From contig NZ_JAZAPB010000002.1 in NCBI RefSeq assembly GCF_036321025.1, positions 1,178,001-1,242,000 of the forward strand: DNA of 64,000 bases, in the 5' to 3' direction. Made by a program: the position numbers and the translations under genes. Positions 8,057 to 17,240 of this stretch are shown piece by piece (positions within the stretch are counted from its first letter, which is position 1; the number at the start of each line of letters is the position of its first letter). This DNA is from Alteraurantiacibacter hainanensis (GTDB taxonomy: Bacteria; Pseudomonadota; Alphaproteobacteria; Sphingomonadales; Sphingomonadaceae). The notes under the pieces are model-generated. The model was not told the origin of the DNA, ran no database searches, and saw only the letters and a list, made by a program, of their open reading frames with translations.

Positions 8057-9775
8057 GTGTTGAGGGGAGATAGGTTGACACATAACGGGGGCAGCGAATG
8101 TTCGGCCTACCGGCTCGGCACGTTTCAGATCGAGCCGTCCCGCAATCTCATAAGTGACGGCTCCGATCGCTTCCGGGTTGAACCCAGAATAATGGACGTG
8201 CTGTGCACCCTGGCGGAGCGAGAGGGCGAGGTTGTCACCCGCAGCGAACTGCTAGATCAGCACTGGGGCGACCAGTTCGGGGGCGACGAAAGCCTGACCC
8301 GAGCCATCTCCCATCTCCGCAAGACCTTCAAGATCGCCGGGGCAAAAGAACCATACATCGAAACCATCCCGAAGCGCGGCTACCGGCTGAAGCAGCCCGT
8401 GAAGGGTCTTCGCAGTCAGGATGCAAAGGCTCATGCGGGGAAGGCGCAGATCGAGATGGCCGGCGCGGAGACGGCAGCGCAGGAAATACCGCTCAGCTAT
8501 TCGGTCGCTGTCGTTCCCTTGCGATGCTCCGGCGGATCGGCGGAACACTCGCTTGCCGAGAATATCGGGCATGACCTCGTCCAGATGCTCTCGCGCACGC
8601 CGCACCTGCGGGTGGCCGCCTATTCGGGCTGTTCGAAAGATCAGTTAGACCAACTGGGGGCGGGTGAGTTGGGGCGCCTGCTGAATGTCCATTATCTCGT
8701 ATCCGGATCCATCCTTTCCGACGGGGACCAACTGACGCTGAGGATCGAACTCATCGATACCATTGCCAATCGGCACATACTTTCGTGGAAGCTTGCAGAG
8801 CAGACCGCGCGCTTCCTCGCCAACCTCGACAGCTTCATTCTCGACCTCTCCACCCCGATCGTCAGCGAAATACAGATATCGGAAGCATCCCTGGCGCACA
8901 CTCGCGACCCGGACGAGGTGGACGCCTATGCAGCGGTCTGTTCGACGGAGATGCTCCGAACAGCCTATTCGTCCCAGCGCGCCCGCGAGATCATCGATCA
9001 CCTCGACCACCTGATCGAGCGCGAACCGGACAACGCATTCGCACATGCATCGCTTGCCATGCAGTTGACCCAGAACATCGTGAGTGGATGGAGCCCGGCG
9101 CCCGCCGAAGATCTCGAAAAGGCAGCGCTGCACACGAAGCACGCCCTCAAGATCGCACCGCTGGACCCCGACGTTCAGGCAGCGGCTGGAATCTCAGCAT
9201 TCATGAAGAGGGAGGACGAGCGGGCGCTCCAGTTCCTCCGGCGCTCGCTCGCTAGCAATCCAAACAATCCGCACACACTCGCTGTCCTTGGGTTCCAGGT
9301 CGGCATCACAGGAGACCACCAGGCGGGGATCGAAATGGTCCGCACAGCTGAAAAGCGCGCGCCGCACCATCCGCGCTACTCGGTGTGGGCCATGTATCGC
9401 GGAAACGGTCTTCTCGCTGCGGACCGTGTCGAGGAAGCAGTGGAAGCCTACTGGCAAGCCATCGATCGGAACCCCAACTATCAGCTGCCCTACGTACTGT
9501 TGGCGACTGCATACATTCTCCTGAACCGCTTCGATGAGGCCCGCGCCGCGCTCGCAGGTGCACTGGAAGTGTGTCCGCAGTATTCGCTGCAGAACTGGAA
9601 CATGCTGCTCATAAAGTTTCCCGAAATCTACCGACGGCGCATCGGCATCGGCACGGCGGAAATCCTGGAAAGGTGCAAGGAAACGTGGGCGGCGGTAGCC
9701 CCCCGAAGCCAGGGACGGCACTCGCAAGCCATCATGTTTTCATCAGGTTTTCCTCGGGAAAATATCCGCCTGTAA
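8057..9775 (+). CDS. Winged-helix DNA-binding protein with TPR domain (CadC/OmpR-type HTH)
   Basis: A 572-residue predicted transcription regulator. Residues ~15-115 are a Trans_reg_C winged helix (FRVEPRIMDVLCTLAEREGE, LTRAISHLRKTF, YIETIPKRGYRL). Residues ~150-280 resemble the alpha/beta domain that often links such HTHs to TPRs (AVVPLRCSGG, YLVSGSILSDGDQLTLRIEL), followed by TPR-like helices to about residue 540. No membrane segment is visible, unlike CadC. The start is ambiguous: GTG 8057, TTG 8060 or TTG 8075; the last has GGGGAGA six bases upstream. Position right after the TonB receptor gene suggests it regulates uptake or catabolism of the receptor's substrate. Confidence 0.8.
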   Translation: MLRGDRLTHNGGSECSAYRLGTFQIEPSRNLISDGSDRFRVEPRIMDVLCTLAEREGEVVTRSELLDQHWGDQFGGDESLTRAISHLRKTFKIAGAKEPYIETIPKRGYRLKQPVKGLRSQDAKAHAGKAQIEMAGAETAAQEIPLSYSVAVVPLRCSGGSAEHSLAENIGHDLVQMLSRTPHLRVAAYSGCSKDQLDQLGAGELGRLLNVHYLVSGSILSDGDQLTLRIELIDTIANRHILSWKLAEQTARFLANLDSFILDLSTPIVSEIQISEASLAHTRDPDEVDAYAAVCSTEMLRTAYSSQRAREIIDHLDHLIEREPDNAFAHASLAMQLTQNIVSGWSPAPAEDLEKAALHTKHALKIAPLDPDVQAAAGISAFMKREDERALQFLRRSLASNPNNPHTLAVLGFQVGITGDHQAGIEMVRTAEKRAPHHPRYSVWAMYRGNGLLAADRVEEAVEAYWQAIDRNPNYQLPYVLLATAYILLNRFDEARAALAGALEVCPQYSLQNWNMLLIKFPEIYRRRIGIGTAEILERCKETWAAVAPRSQGRHSQAIMFSSGFPRENIRL

Positions 9776-9850
9776 TCAGGATTTTCGAAGCCAGTTCTCC
9801 GATCAAGGGGCTCCGCGGATCGAACCGCCAACCACCTTGGGAGAAATTAA

Positions 9851-10210
9851 ATGCATAAGGCTAACAAAGGCATCATCGCCGCAACGCTCGTCGTTGCTCT
9901 CGGCATACCCACCACTGCAGTCGCACAGGAACTGATCGTCCGCGAGAACGGTTCAAATTCGGTTGAAGTAAGCTATGCGGACCTCAACCTCGCAAATGCC
10001 CAGGGGCAGCGCGCCATGGAGCAGCGTGTCCGTACGGCGGCCAAGCGCGTCTGCGGCTACAACACGCACCGCCTTTCCATGCAGGAAGCAAATGATCTTC
10101 GTACGTGCGTCGATACAGCCATCGACGAAGCGATGACGGTATTGGCTTCCAACTCGACAGACCGCATGGTCGTCGCCGTCCGCACCGATGTCGGCAACAG
10201 CCGTCGCTAG
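9851..10210 (+). CDS. UrcA family protein
   Basis: A small secreted protein (119 residues) of the UrcA family, common in sphingomonads and Caulobacterales and of unknown function. It has an N-terminal signal peptide ending TTAVAQ, then the family core VSYADLNLANAQGQ, a conserved basic stretch RTAAKRVCG and DLRTCVDTAIDEAM. The two conserved cysteines (KRVCG, LRTC) could pair in the periplasm. ATG 9851 has GGGAGAAATTAA directly upstream. It is 75 bp after the winged-helix/TPR gene on the same strand and a hairpin follows it. Confidence 0.88.
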   Translation: MHKANKGIIAATLVVALGIPTTAVAQELIVRENGSNSVEVSYADLNLANAQGQRAMEQRVRTAAKRVCGYNTHRLSMQEANDLRTCVDTAIDEAMTVLASNSTDRMVVAVRTDVGNSRR

Positions 10211-10237
10211 ATCCGAAGCCGATCGGCAAGGAATGAG

Positions 10238-10265
10238 AAGGGCGGAGAGAACCTCTTCGCCCTTT
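10238..10265 (+). terminator. Hairpin after the UrcA gene, probable weak terminator
   Basis: AAGGGCGGAGAG pairs with CTCTTCGCCCTT around a 3-nt loop with one mismatch, followed by only a short T stretch. It starts 28 bp past the stop codon. Confidence 0.5.
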
Positions 10266-10472
10266 CAGCCTGTTTCATAGACATCATGCGGACACGGTTA
10301 GATTTGGAGAGAAAGCGCTCCGAGAGCGCGTCCTGTTGAGGATTGGATCTGCCGATCCCGGCGATGGTGCAATTCCGTTAGCCATTTTTCCTAACGATAT
10401 AAGCTAGGCGCTTTCTAACCCTGCGTGGCCCACCATCTCCTCGAAACGCGCGACGAAAACGGAGATTCATGG

Positions 10473-10634
10473 ATGTTGCAGCGCATTCTCGAGAACGACG
10501 ATGGAGCTACCGCCATCGAATATGGACTTATTGCCGCCTTGGTCTCCATCTCGGCAATAATCGCGCTCCAATCTCTTGGGCTTTCACTAGTCGAAACCTT
10601 CACCACAATAACGGACACGCTGTCCGGCGCCTGA
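10473..10634 (+). CDS. Flp/Fap-type (type IVb) pilin
   Basis: A 53-residue pilin subunit of the tad/flp class. It has a short charged leader, the prepilin peptidase motif GATAIEYGL (cleavage expected after the Gly, with the conserved Glu five residues on) and one long hydrophobic helix. ATG 10473 is chosen over an in-frame codon at 10425 because GGAG precedes it and the leader length then fits the family. No tad secretion genes are in this window, so it is an orphan here; assembly genes would have to be elsewhere. Confidence 0.85.
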   Translation: MLQRILENDDGATAIEYGLIAALVSISAIIALQSLGLSLVETFTTITDTLSGA

Positions 10635-10691
10635 GGCCCCCAGCGTCACGATAGCTGCTGGCTATCCGTGTGGCCCGAAACCGGACCGGCC

Positions 10692-10712
10692 GCTAACGAC
10701 CCGATTGCAGCC
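10692..10712 (+). repeat. Dispersed intergenic repeat, copy D
   Basis: Two mismatches at the 3' end of the core GCTAACGACCCGATTGCGGAC. It shares the extra upstream block GAAACCGGAC with copy E. It lies between the pilin gene and the convergent methyltransferase gene. Confidence 0.6.
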
Positions 10713-10748
10713 ACAAGAAATGCTTGGAAGGGGCAAGTTACTCGCCGA

Positions 10749-11783
10749 CTAAGAGAGCGGTTTCGACACGACGAGCCCAAGCGGCGAAGCGGTCTGAACG
10801 ATCTCATCCACTTCAAAGCCAGCCCGTTCGAACAGAGATTTGAATTCCGCTGCGGTTCTTTCCCGACCAGAAATATTGACCATCATGTTGAGGTCCATCC
10901 ATTTGCCCATGTCGGGCCCGGACCCCTCGGGAATAACTGAATCGATTGCCACGACACGGGCGCCGGGGCCGGCTGCGCGTTTGACGTTGGCGAGGATGTG
11001 TAGGCATTCCTCGTCGTTCCAGTCGTGCAGTATCCAGCGCATGATGTAGGCGTCGGCGTTAACGGGAATGTCATTGAAGAAATCGCCGCCGACGCCTTCC
11101 AAGCGATCGTGCGGTATCGCCTCGGCGATGACCTGCGGCTGGTCGAACACCACACCCCGGCAAGATGGATGCGCATCGAGGATGGCGACGAGCTGCGCCC
11201 CGACTCCGCCGCCTATATCGGCGATCACCGGGAAGCGACTCCAGTCATAGGCGGCGGCGACCGCAGGACTGATCGAATTACTCAGATCACGCATTGCCCG
11301 GTTAAAGGCCGAGCCCATTTCGGGGTTTTGCTTCATCCATTCCCACCCTGGAAGGCCCGCAATGAATTCGAAACCTGGCTCGCCGGTCTTAAGCGCGTGC
11401 ATGATCCCCTGCCAGCCGAGATATACGTTGCCTCCACTGCCGAGGCAGATGCGAATCCACGCCCAGCTCGAATTTTCGGCATTGCGCTTCAAATATTCGC
11501 TGGCCGGAGAATTGCCAAATACGCCGGGCGAGACTTGCTTGAAAATCCCCGTGCTTTCCAGCGCGCGCAGCAGGCGGAACAGGAACGGCGCATGCGTGCC
11601 GCTGCGCGCGGCCAGGTCTTCGACTGGCAGCGCGCCGCTGCGCGCGGCCAGGTCTTCGACTGGCAGCGGTCCGTCAGCAAGATGATCCGCCAGTTCCAGC
11701 TCCGCCGCCGCGCCCACCGAGCAGGCCTGCCAGTGATTGGTCACAATGCCGAGGATCTGCTCCTCCGCGCTTACCTGTTCCAT
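10749..11783 (-). CDS. SAM-dependent O-methyltransferase (family 2, hydroxyneurosporene/acetylserotonin type)
   Basis: Transfers a methyl group from S-adenosylmethionine, usually to a phenolic or enolic hydroxyl. The 344-residue protein has an N-terminal winged-helix dimerisation domain and a Rossmann domain with VIADIGGGVGAQL (SAM site), then FFNDIPVNADAY and the catalytic-region motif MRWILHDWNDEEC, whose His is the family's general base. ATG 11783 follows a strong GGGGGAG site. Residues ~39-62 carry an exact 12-residue duplication (VEDLAARSGALP) inside the dimerisation domain, caused by a 36-bp tandem repeat. It is divergent from the hydrolase-methyltransferase-dehydrogenase cluster that starts at 12097. 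Confidence 0.88.
   Translation of the reverse strand: MEQVSAEEQILGIVTNHWQACSVGAAAELELADHLADGPLPVEDLAARSGALPVEDLAARSGTHAPFLFRLLRALESTGIFKQVSPGVFGNSPASEYLKRNAENSSWAWIRICLGSGGNVYLGWQGIMHALKTGEPGFEFIAGLPGWEWMKQNPEMGSAFNRAMRDLSNSISPAVAAAYDWSRFPVIADIGGGVGAQLVAILDAHPSCRGVVFDQPQVIAEAIPHDRLEGVGGDFFNDIPVNADAYIMRWILHDWNDEECLHILANVKRAAGPGARVVAIDSVIPEGSGPDMGKWMDLNMMVNISGRERTAAEFKSLFERAGFEVDEIVQTASPLGLVVSKPLS
11598..11669 (-). repeat. 36-bp tandem duplication inside the methyltransferase gene
   Basis: Two copies, 11598-11633 and 11634-11669, identical at 35 of 36 positions. The length is a multiple of three, so the reading frame is kept and 12 residues are duplicated. Confidence 0.95.
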
Positions 11784-12096
11784 GTAATTCTCCCCCAAAG
11801 CGCCTCGGCCCAGAGACATTAACAAAAGAGTGCGCTCGTGGGATAGACAAATCGTTTCGCAGTATGTCTGCTTCCCACCCATTTGCGGACATTGCGTAGC
11901 CTCAGATTACCGCCTGAAAGCCGACTGGCAGCTTTGCCCCGGCTGGAACAGAAACCGGACTGACAGCTAACGACCCGATTGCGGACGTTTCTCTGATATC
12001 CAGATTACCCTTGCCATTGCCTGATTGCCTCGAATGCCTCTAGGCTGACCGCCGAAAAGCGCGAGCGTGGTCTGCCGTTCATGGGGACAGGGTGGA
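11784..12096. other. Divergent intergenic region with repeat copy E
   Basis: This 313-bp gap separates two divergent genes. Besides repeat copy E it holds a second fragment resembling the repeat tail (CCATTTGCGGACATT near 11879). No ORF or RNA fold stands out. Confidence 0.45.
11966..11986 (+). repeat. Dispersed intergenic repeat, copy E (best match)
   Basis: Exact GCTAACGACCCGATTGCGGAC, preceded by GAAACCGGAC as in copy D. This copy defines the core used for the others. Confidence 0.65.
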
Positions 12097-13098
12097 ATGC
12101 AGAGGGTTATGGCATTAGCCGCGGCGTTTGCGAGCTTTACCTTGCCGCATGCGGCAGCGCAGGAAGCAACGCAGCCGGTCACTACTGCGAGCCAATGGAT
12201 CACGCTGGGCACGCATGGCGGCCCGGTTCCCCATCCAGATCGTGCAGAGCCATCGAACCTGCTGCTGACGGGCGACGAAGTCTATCTTGTCGACGCGGGC
12301 GATGGCGCCGCAAACCAGATGGCGCGCGTCGGCCTTCCATTGGCGCGGCTGAATGGTGTCTTCATCAGTCATCTGCATTTCGATCACACGGGTGGGTTGG
12401 GTGCCGTGCTCGGCCCTCGCTTTCAGACCGAGGCGCCCAATGTCCTGACCGTTTACGGACCGCCCGGAACGCGCGAACTGGTGGACGGGCTGATTGCGTC
12501 GATGCGTCCCGGTGGGGTAGCGGGCTACGGCGTTCCGGGAGAGGAAATCCATGATCCCAGCGTTGGCATGGAAGTGGTGGAATGGCGCGGCGGGGAGACT
12601 GCCACAGTGGGCAGCATGACCGTCCGCAACGTGGAGAACACGCACTACAGCTTCCCGCCCCACAGCCCGCAATTCGGCAAGTATGCCTCGCTCTCATTTC
12701 GCTTTGACTTGGCCGACCGGTCAATCCTCTACACCGGAGATACCGCGCCCAGTACGGCGGTGGACACGCTTGGCGAAGGCGTAGATCTGATCGTCGCCGA
12801 GATGATCGACTTGGATGGCCTTTTGAGCGCCATGGGCCCTGCCCGTGGCGACAGCGCTGGGGGGCCACTGCCGATCCTGATCGAGCACTTGCGCGCGTAC
12901 CACATCACGCCCGAGCAGATCGGCGAAATGGCTGGCGCCATGGACGCTGGCGAAGTCGTTGTGTCACATCTGGTCATAGGCAATGCGGGCCGTCAGGAAT
13001 GGCGCCGGTATGAAGCGGAAATCGGCCTGCACTACGATGGCCCTGTTACCATCGCCCAGGATCTGGACCGGTTTCAGACCGCGAAGCAGCGTAGATAA
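12097..13098 (+). CDS. Secreted metallo-beta-lactamase-fold hydrolase
   Basis: A zinc-dependent hydrolase of the metallo-beta-lactamase superfamily, 333 residues, with a signal peptide ending LPHAAAQ, so probably periplasmic. The metal site is visible as SHLHFDHTGG (HxHxDH, about residues 92-97), ENTHYSF, ILYTGDTAPS and VVVSHLVIG. It lacks features of true beta-lactamases and looks closer to the arylsulfatase/AttM-like hydrolases. ATG 12097 follows AGGGTGGA. The next gene begins 38 bp later on the same strand, and the whole set to 18098 reads as one operon. Substrate unknown; an ester or lactone linked to the cluster's pathway is a guess. Confidence 0.85.
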   Translation: MQRVMALAAAFASFTLPHAAAQEATQPVTTASQWITLGTHGGPVPHPDRAEPSNLLLTGDEVYLVDAGDGAANQMARVGLPLARLNGVFISHLHFDHTGGLGAVLGPRFQTEAPNVLTVYGPPGTRELVDGLIASMRPGGVAGYGVPGEEIHDPSVGMEVVEWRGGETATVGSMTVRNVENTHYSFPPHSPQFGKYASLSFRFDLADRSILYTGDTAPSTAVDTLGEGVDLIVAEMIDLDGLLSAMGPARGDSAGGPLPILIEHLRAYHITPEQIGEMAGAMDAGEVVVSHLVIGNAGRQEWRRYEAEIGLHYDGPVTIAQDLDRFQTAKQRR

Positions 13099-13136
13099 CC
13101 ATGCTTTGGATTCAACGCTCGGCGAGAGAGGCGTGA

Positions 13137-14153
13137 ATGGGGCAGCCAATCGGAGAGAGTTTCGACAGTCTCGACGACATTTTCCTCTGGGGTAACAACG
13201 TCATCTTCGGCACTGCGGCGATCAATGCGATGTTGGAAGGAGGCGTGATCGCTGCGATACTTGCAGGACCGGCGAGCATCGAGGAATTGGCATCGAAATG
13301 TAGCCTGCCCGTCGAACCGCTGGAGCGGATGATGAATTTCCTGCTGGCGCACGAGCTTATCGAAAGCCGCCAGGATGGGCGCCTGCAAGCGAACGACCGA
13401 ACCTTCCGAATGGAGCAGGCGGCGGCCTACTTCCGCCATCTCTCGACCTCGAAGATTGCCGGTTTGGGTTTGCTGGAGGCATTACGGACGCCGGGGAAGA
13501 CCTCATTCGAAATCAGCTTCGGCAAGCCGGTGTTCGACTATTTCAACTCCAATCCCAAGGCCGCTGCCGACTTCGCTGATTTCATGGGTTTCATGACCCG
13601 GCGGATCGAACGATTCATCTTCGCCCACCTCCGTTTCGAACCTTTCGAGACAGTAGCTGACATCGGCGGCAGCAATGGCGATCTGCTGCTCGGCGTACTG
13701 GAGAACTATCCCGGCACAAACGGTATTCTTTTCGACATGCCCGAAGTTGTCGCCGCTGCGCGCCCGCGGCTTGAGGCGTCGCCGCTGGCCGAAAGGGTGG
13801 AACTGGTCGGCGGAAGCTTCTTCGAGCGTGTGCCTGCTGCCGACCTCTACTTGCTAAAACAGATATTGCATGACTGGAACGACGAGGAGTGCGTGACGAT
13901 CCTGCGCAATATCCGCGCGGCAATTCCGATCAGCGGCAGGCTGGCGGTGATCGATCACCTGCTGGATGACCTGCCGAAGCCGACCGAAAGCCAGAACACC
14001 GATATCGCCATGCTGATTTACGACAGCGGGCGCGAGCGGAAGCAGAGCGAATTTGAGGCGCTATTTGCTGCGAGCGGCTTCAAGCTAGACCGGATCACGC
14101 CGAACGAGAATGGCCATAGCGTGATCGAAGCTGTGCCGATCTCAGATCAATAA
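13137..14153 (+). CDS. SAM-dependent O-methyltransferase (family 2), second copy
   Basis: A 338-residue relative of the methyltransferase at 10749-11783, on the other strand. It has a winged-helix dimerisation domain (IEELASKCSLPVEPLERMMN), SAM-binding VADIGGSNGDLLLG, FFERVPAADLYLLKQ and LHDWNDEECVTIL with the expected catalytic His. ATG 13137 has GAGAGGCG upstream. The two enzymes are clearly diverged, so they probably act on different substrates or steps rather than being a recent duplication. Confidence 0.88.
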   Translation: MGQPIGESFDSLDDIFLWGNNVIFGTAAINAMLEGGVIAAILAGPASIEELASKCSLPVEPLERMMNFLLAHELIESRQDGRLQANDRTFRMEQAAAYFRHLSTSKIAGLGLLEALRTPGKTSFEISFGKPVFDYFNSNPKAAADFADFMGFMTRRIERFIFAHLRFEPFETVADIGGSNGDLLLGVLENYPGTNGILFDMPEVVAAARPRLEASPLAERVELVGGSFFERVPAADLYLLKQILHDWNDEECVTILRNIRAAIPISGRLAVIDHLLDDLPKPTESQNTDIAMLIYDSGRERKQSEFEALFAASGFKLDRITPNENGHSVIEAVPISDQ

Positions 14154-14336
14154 GCCAAAATGGTTCGTCGTGGGCCGATGCCCGCTCCACCCTATGCCTT
14201 GACCGATTCGGAGAGCTTGAGACGGCCAGGAGCGGGCAGCCACTGACGACGCGACAGCGAACGAGCCTTGATCCCGAGTTGTAACGCTGCACCAATGTCC
14301 ATACGCTGCCCAAAATAGGGAGCAGGATTGACTGGC

Positions 14337-15848
14337 ATGCGTGCAAAACCGCAACTTGGGCTCTCGGCCGATGCGCAGGCAGACGGCTTCCGCCTGCTGA
14401 TCGATGGCAACTGGGTAGAAGCCTGCGCTGGCAGGACTCGTCAGGCGCATGATCCCTTTCTCGAGCAGGACTGGGGCGCCGTCCCCGAGGGGAGCGACAA
14501 GGATGTTGCAGCTGCTGCCAGTGCTGCACGGCGTGCCTTTGCCGACAAACGCTGGTCTGGGCTTCTGGCCAGCGAACGTTCTCGGATCATGCTGCGCCTT
14601 GTCGACCTGATCGAACGTGACGCCCGGAAACTCACGACCCAGCAGATTTTCGAGAATGGTAAACTGATCTCCGAAATGGCGCCGGGTACACATGCGCTGG
14701 CGGACGATTGCCGTTTCTTCGCCGGCCTCGCCGAGGCCCATAACGGCGCCAGCGTGCCGCCCACCCGCCCCGGCTTCACAACCTTCACGCTCAAAGAGCC
14801 GATCGGCGTTGTCGCCGCCATCACTCCGTGGAACACTCCGCTTGGCCTGCTGGGCTGGAAGCTGTTTCCTGCGCTTGCGGCAGGCAACACCGTGGTGATC
14901 AAGCCCTCCGAGATTACGCCCACATCGACACTGATGCTGGCCGCCCTGTGCCAGGAAGCAGGAATCCCCGATGGCGTCGTCAACGTGGTTACCGGCGGCG
15001 GCGAAACAGGTGCAGCGCTGGTCGAGCATCCCGAGATCGACAAGATCGCCTTCACCGGCTCCACCGCTACCGGCCAGGCCATTGCGTCACGGGCGGCCTT
15101 GCGTAGTGCCCGCGTTACGCTGGAGATGGGCGGCAAATCGCCACAAGTCGTGTTTACCGATGCCGACCTGGACCGCGCGGTCAACGGCGTGATGGCGGGT
15201 ATTTTCGCCGCTACCGGCCAAAGCTGCATGGCAGGCTCACGCGTCCTGATCGAAGCCCCTGTATTCGATCGGTTTGCAGAAATGCTGGCGGCACGCGGAG
15301 AGGAGATGATTGCCGGCGATCCGCTTGATCCGGCTACACAGCTCGGGCCGGTGGCGTCGAAGCAGCAGCTCAGTAAGGTGCTCTCCTACTTTGCAATAGC
15401 TGAGCACGAGGGCCTCGCCTGCATGACGGGTGGCAATCGGATGGAGCGTAGCGGCTATTTCGTCCCGCCAACGGTCTATCGTGATGTGCCGCCGGATAGT
15501 CGGCTCGCGCGCGAGGAGATTTTCGGTCCGGTCGTCTCCCTGTTTCGCTTCGAGGGAGAGGAGCAGGCAGTGCATCTGGCAAATGACACGCGCTATGGCC
15601 TTGCTGCGGGCATCTGGACCGATGACATCGGTCGCGCGCACCGGATGCTGCACCAACTGCGCGCAGGATCGGTATGGGTGAACAATTATCGTATCGTCGG
15701 CCACACCATGCCCTTCGGCGGCTACGGGCAAAGCGGGATCGGGCGCGAAATGGGTGCCGATGCGCTTGAGGCTTACTGCGAAACCAAAAGCGTCTGGATC
15801 GACACGGGTAACGAAATCGCCTTCAGAACCGGCGGGGGAGAACACTGA
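14337..15848 (+). CDS. NAD(P)-dependent aldehyde dehydrogenase
   Basis: Oxidises an aldehyde to its carboxylic acid with NAD(P)+. The 503-residue form has the full family length and motifs: ITPWNTPLGLLGWK, VIKPSEITPTST, FTGSTATGQAI, the catalytic Glu in LEMGGKSPQVV, the catalytic Cys in TGQSCMAGSRV, EEIFGPVVS and MPFGGYGQSGIGREMG. It resembles the betaine/salicylaldehyde/benzaldehyde-type enzymes. ATG 14337 or TTG 14328 can be the start; GGGAGCAGG precedes both. The TGA overlaps the next gene's ATG by one base, so the two are translationally coupled. Confidence 0.92.
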   Translation: MRAKPQLGLSADAQADGFRLLIDGNWVEACAGRTRQAHDPFLEQDWGAVPEGSDKDVAAAASAARRAFADKRWSGLLASERSRIMLRLVDLIERDARKLTTQQIFENGKLISEMAPGTHALADDCRFFAGLAEAHNGASVPPTRPGFTTFTLKEPIGVVAAITPWNTPLGLLGWKLFPALAAGNTVVIKPSEITPTSTLMLAALCQEAGIPDGVVNVVTGGGETGAALVEHPEIDKIAFTGSTATGQAIASRAALRSARVTLEMGGKSPQVVFTDADLDRAVNGVMAGIFAATGQSCMAGSRVLIEAPVFDRFAEMLAARGEEMIAGDPLDPATQLGPVASKQQLSKVLSYFAIAEHEGLACMTGGNRMERSGYFVPPTVYRDVPPDSRLAREEIFGPVVSLFRFEGEEQAVHLANDTRYGLAAGIWTDDIGRAHRMLHQLRAGSVWVNNYRIVGHTMPFGGYGQSGIGREMGADALEAYCETKSVWIDTGNEIAFRTGGGEH

Positions 15849-17239
15849 TGGAGTATGATCTGGTGGTAATCGGTTGCGGAGCCGGCGGGCTTTCCGCCGC
15901 AGTCGCCTATGCCGATGAAGCGGGCGAGGATGCGCGGATCGCGGTGCTTGAACGCGCCCCGAGGGAGGGCCGCGGCGGGGCAACCCGCTGGACCAGTTCG
16001 TGGTTCCGCATCACCCAGGACCGCCAGCTCGATCCGGCCTTTGTCGGCATGATGGAGGAGCTTGGCGAAGGCAAGGCGGACCTCGACTACTGCCAAACCT
16101 ATGCCAGCGAAGTCCCGGTGACTTTCGATTTTCTCGACCGACATGGCGTGCCGTGGGTCTATTTCGAACAAGCCTTTGCCAATCGGAATACGGGCGGTGG
16201 GCTTGCCATGCCCGTGCCCGGTGGCGTGGCGATTGTGGATACGCTGGCAGCCAAGGTCGACAGCTTGCCCAATGCGGCGATCCATTACGAGACGGAGGCA
16301 ACGGCGCTGGAAACCGATGAAAGCGGTGCAGTAACAGGTGTGCATGTCCACTCGCCTGAGGGTGAGCGATTGTTCCAGGCAAAAGCCGTGGTCATTGCCT
16401 GTGGCGGGTTCGAAGGCGCGCCTGACATGCTGGTCGAACATCTCGGCCCACGCGGAACGGAAATGCCGGTAATTGCGCCCACGCTGGTCAACAACCAGGG
16501 CGACGGTATTCGCCTGACTGCCCCGCTGGGCGGCGATCTGGCTGGGCAGTTCGACATGTTCCACGGCGAACCGGTTGATACGCGAACCGACAAGCCGGAC
16601 GCGGTAATCTACGGCTATCCCTTCGGCATCGTCGTCAACCGCCACTGCCAGCGCTTCTTCGACGAGGGCCAGGACAGTTTCGATTCCACCTTCGAAAAAC
16701 TCGGCTACGAGATATGGGCCAATCAGGACCAGCAGGCCTGGTTCATCGGTGAGAAGGCCATTCTGGACTGGCCGGGCGTTGCCGACATCATGCTGACCGA
16801 TAAGCCGCCGATCGAAGCCGAGACGCTCGAAGGACTGGCAACTGCCCTGGGTCTCGATCCGACCGCCCTTGCGGCAACGGTGGATGCGTATAACGCGGCC
16901 ATCCAGCCGGGCGAAACGAACCGTGCAGTGCGCGATGGCAAATGCACCAAAGGCATCACGCCGCCAAAGTCCAATTGGGCAACGCCGATCGCAGAAGGGC
17001 CATTCATTGGCTATCCGATGACGACGGCAATCACTTTTACCTTCGGCGGCATCCGATCAGACAAACGCGCAAGAGTGCTGAAGGAAGACGGTTCGGCGAT
17101 TGCGGGGCTATACGCGGCTGGCGAGGTCACTGGACTGTATTACAAGGAATACCCGGCGGGTACTTCAGTGCTGCGCGCGCTGACATTCGGACGCATCGCC
17201 GCACGTGAAGCGGCGACAGAAGCAGTAACGGGGGCCTGA
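15848..17239 (+). CDS. FAD-dependent dehydrogenase, fumarate reductase/tricarballylate (TcuA)-like
   Basis: A 463-residue flavoprotein of the succinate dehydrogenase/fumarate reductase flavoprotein superfamily. The N-terminal FAD motif is VIGCGAGGLSAAVAYAD with LERAPREGRGGATRW behind it; GGIRSDKRARVLKEDG, AGLYAAGEVTGLYY and GTSVLRALTFGRIA form the C-terminal FAD site. It is closest in style to TcuA-type and 3-ketosteroid-dehydrogenase-like enzymes that desaturate a C-C bond next to a carbonyl or carboxylate. It starts in the stop codon of the aldehyde dehydrogenase. The natural substrate is not evident. Confidence 0.85.
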   Translation: MEYDLVVIGCGAGGLSAAVAYADEAGEDARIAVLERAPREGRGGATRWTSSWFRITQDRQLDPAFVGMMEELGEGKADLDYCQTYASEVPVTFDFLDRHGVPWVYFEQAFANRNTGGGLAMPVPGGVAIVDTLAAKVDSLPNAAIHYETEATALETDESGAVTGVHVHSPEGERLFQAKAVVIACGGFEGAPDMLVEHLGPRGTEMPVIAPTLVNNQGDGIRLTAPLGGDLAGQFDMFHGEPVDTRTDKPDAVIYGYPFGIVVNRHCQRFFDEGQDSFDSTFEKLGYEIWANQDQQAWFIGEKAILDWPGVADIMLTDKPPIEAETLEGLATALGLDPTALAATVDAYNAAIQPGETNRAVRDGKCTKGITPPKSNWATPIAEGPFIGYPMTTAITFTFGGIRSDKRARVLKEDGSAIAGLYAAGEVTGLYYKEYPAGTSVLRALTFGRIAAREAATEAVTGA

Positions 17240-17240
17240 C

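Noticed and set aside
12097..13098. True metallo-beta-lactamase (antibiotic resistance)
   Set aside because: The HxHxDH fold is shared by many hydrolases; the rest of the sequence and the catabolic context do not match class B beta-lactamases.
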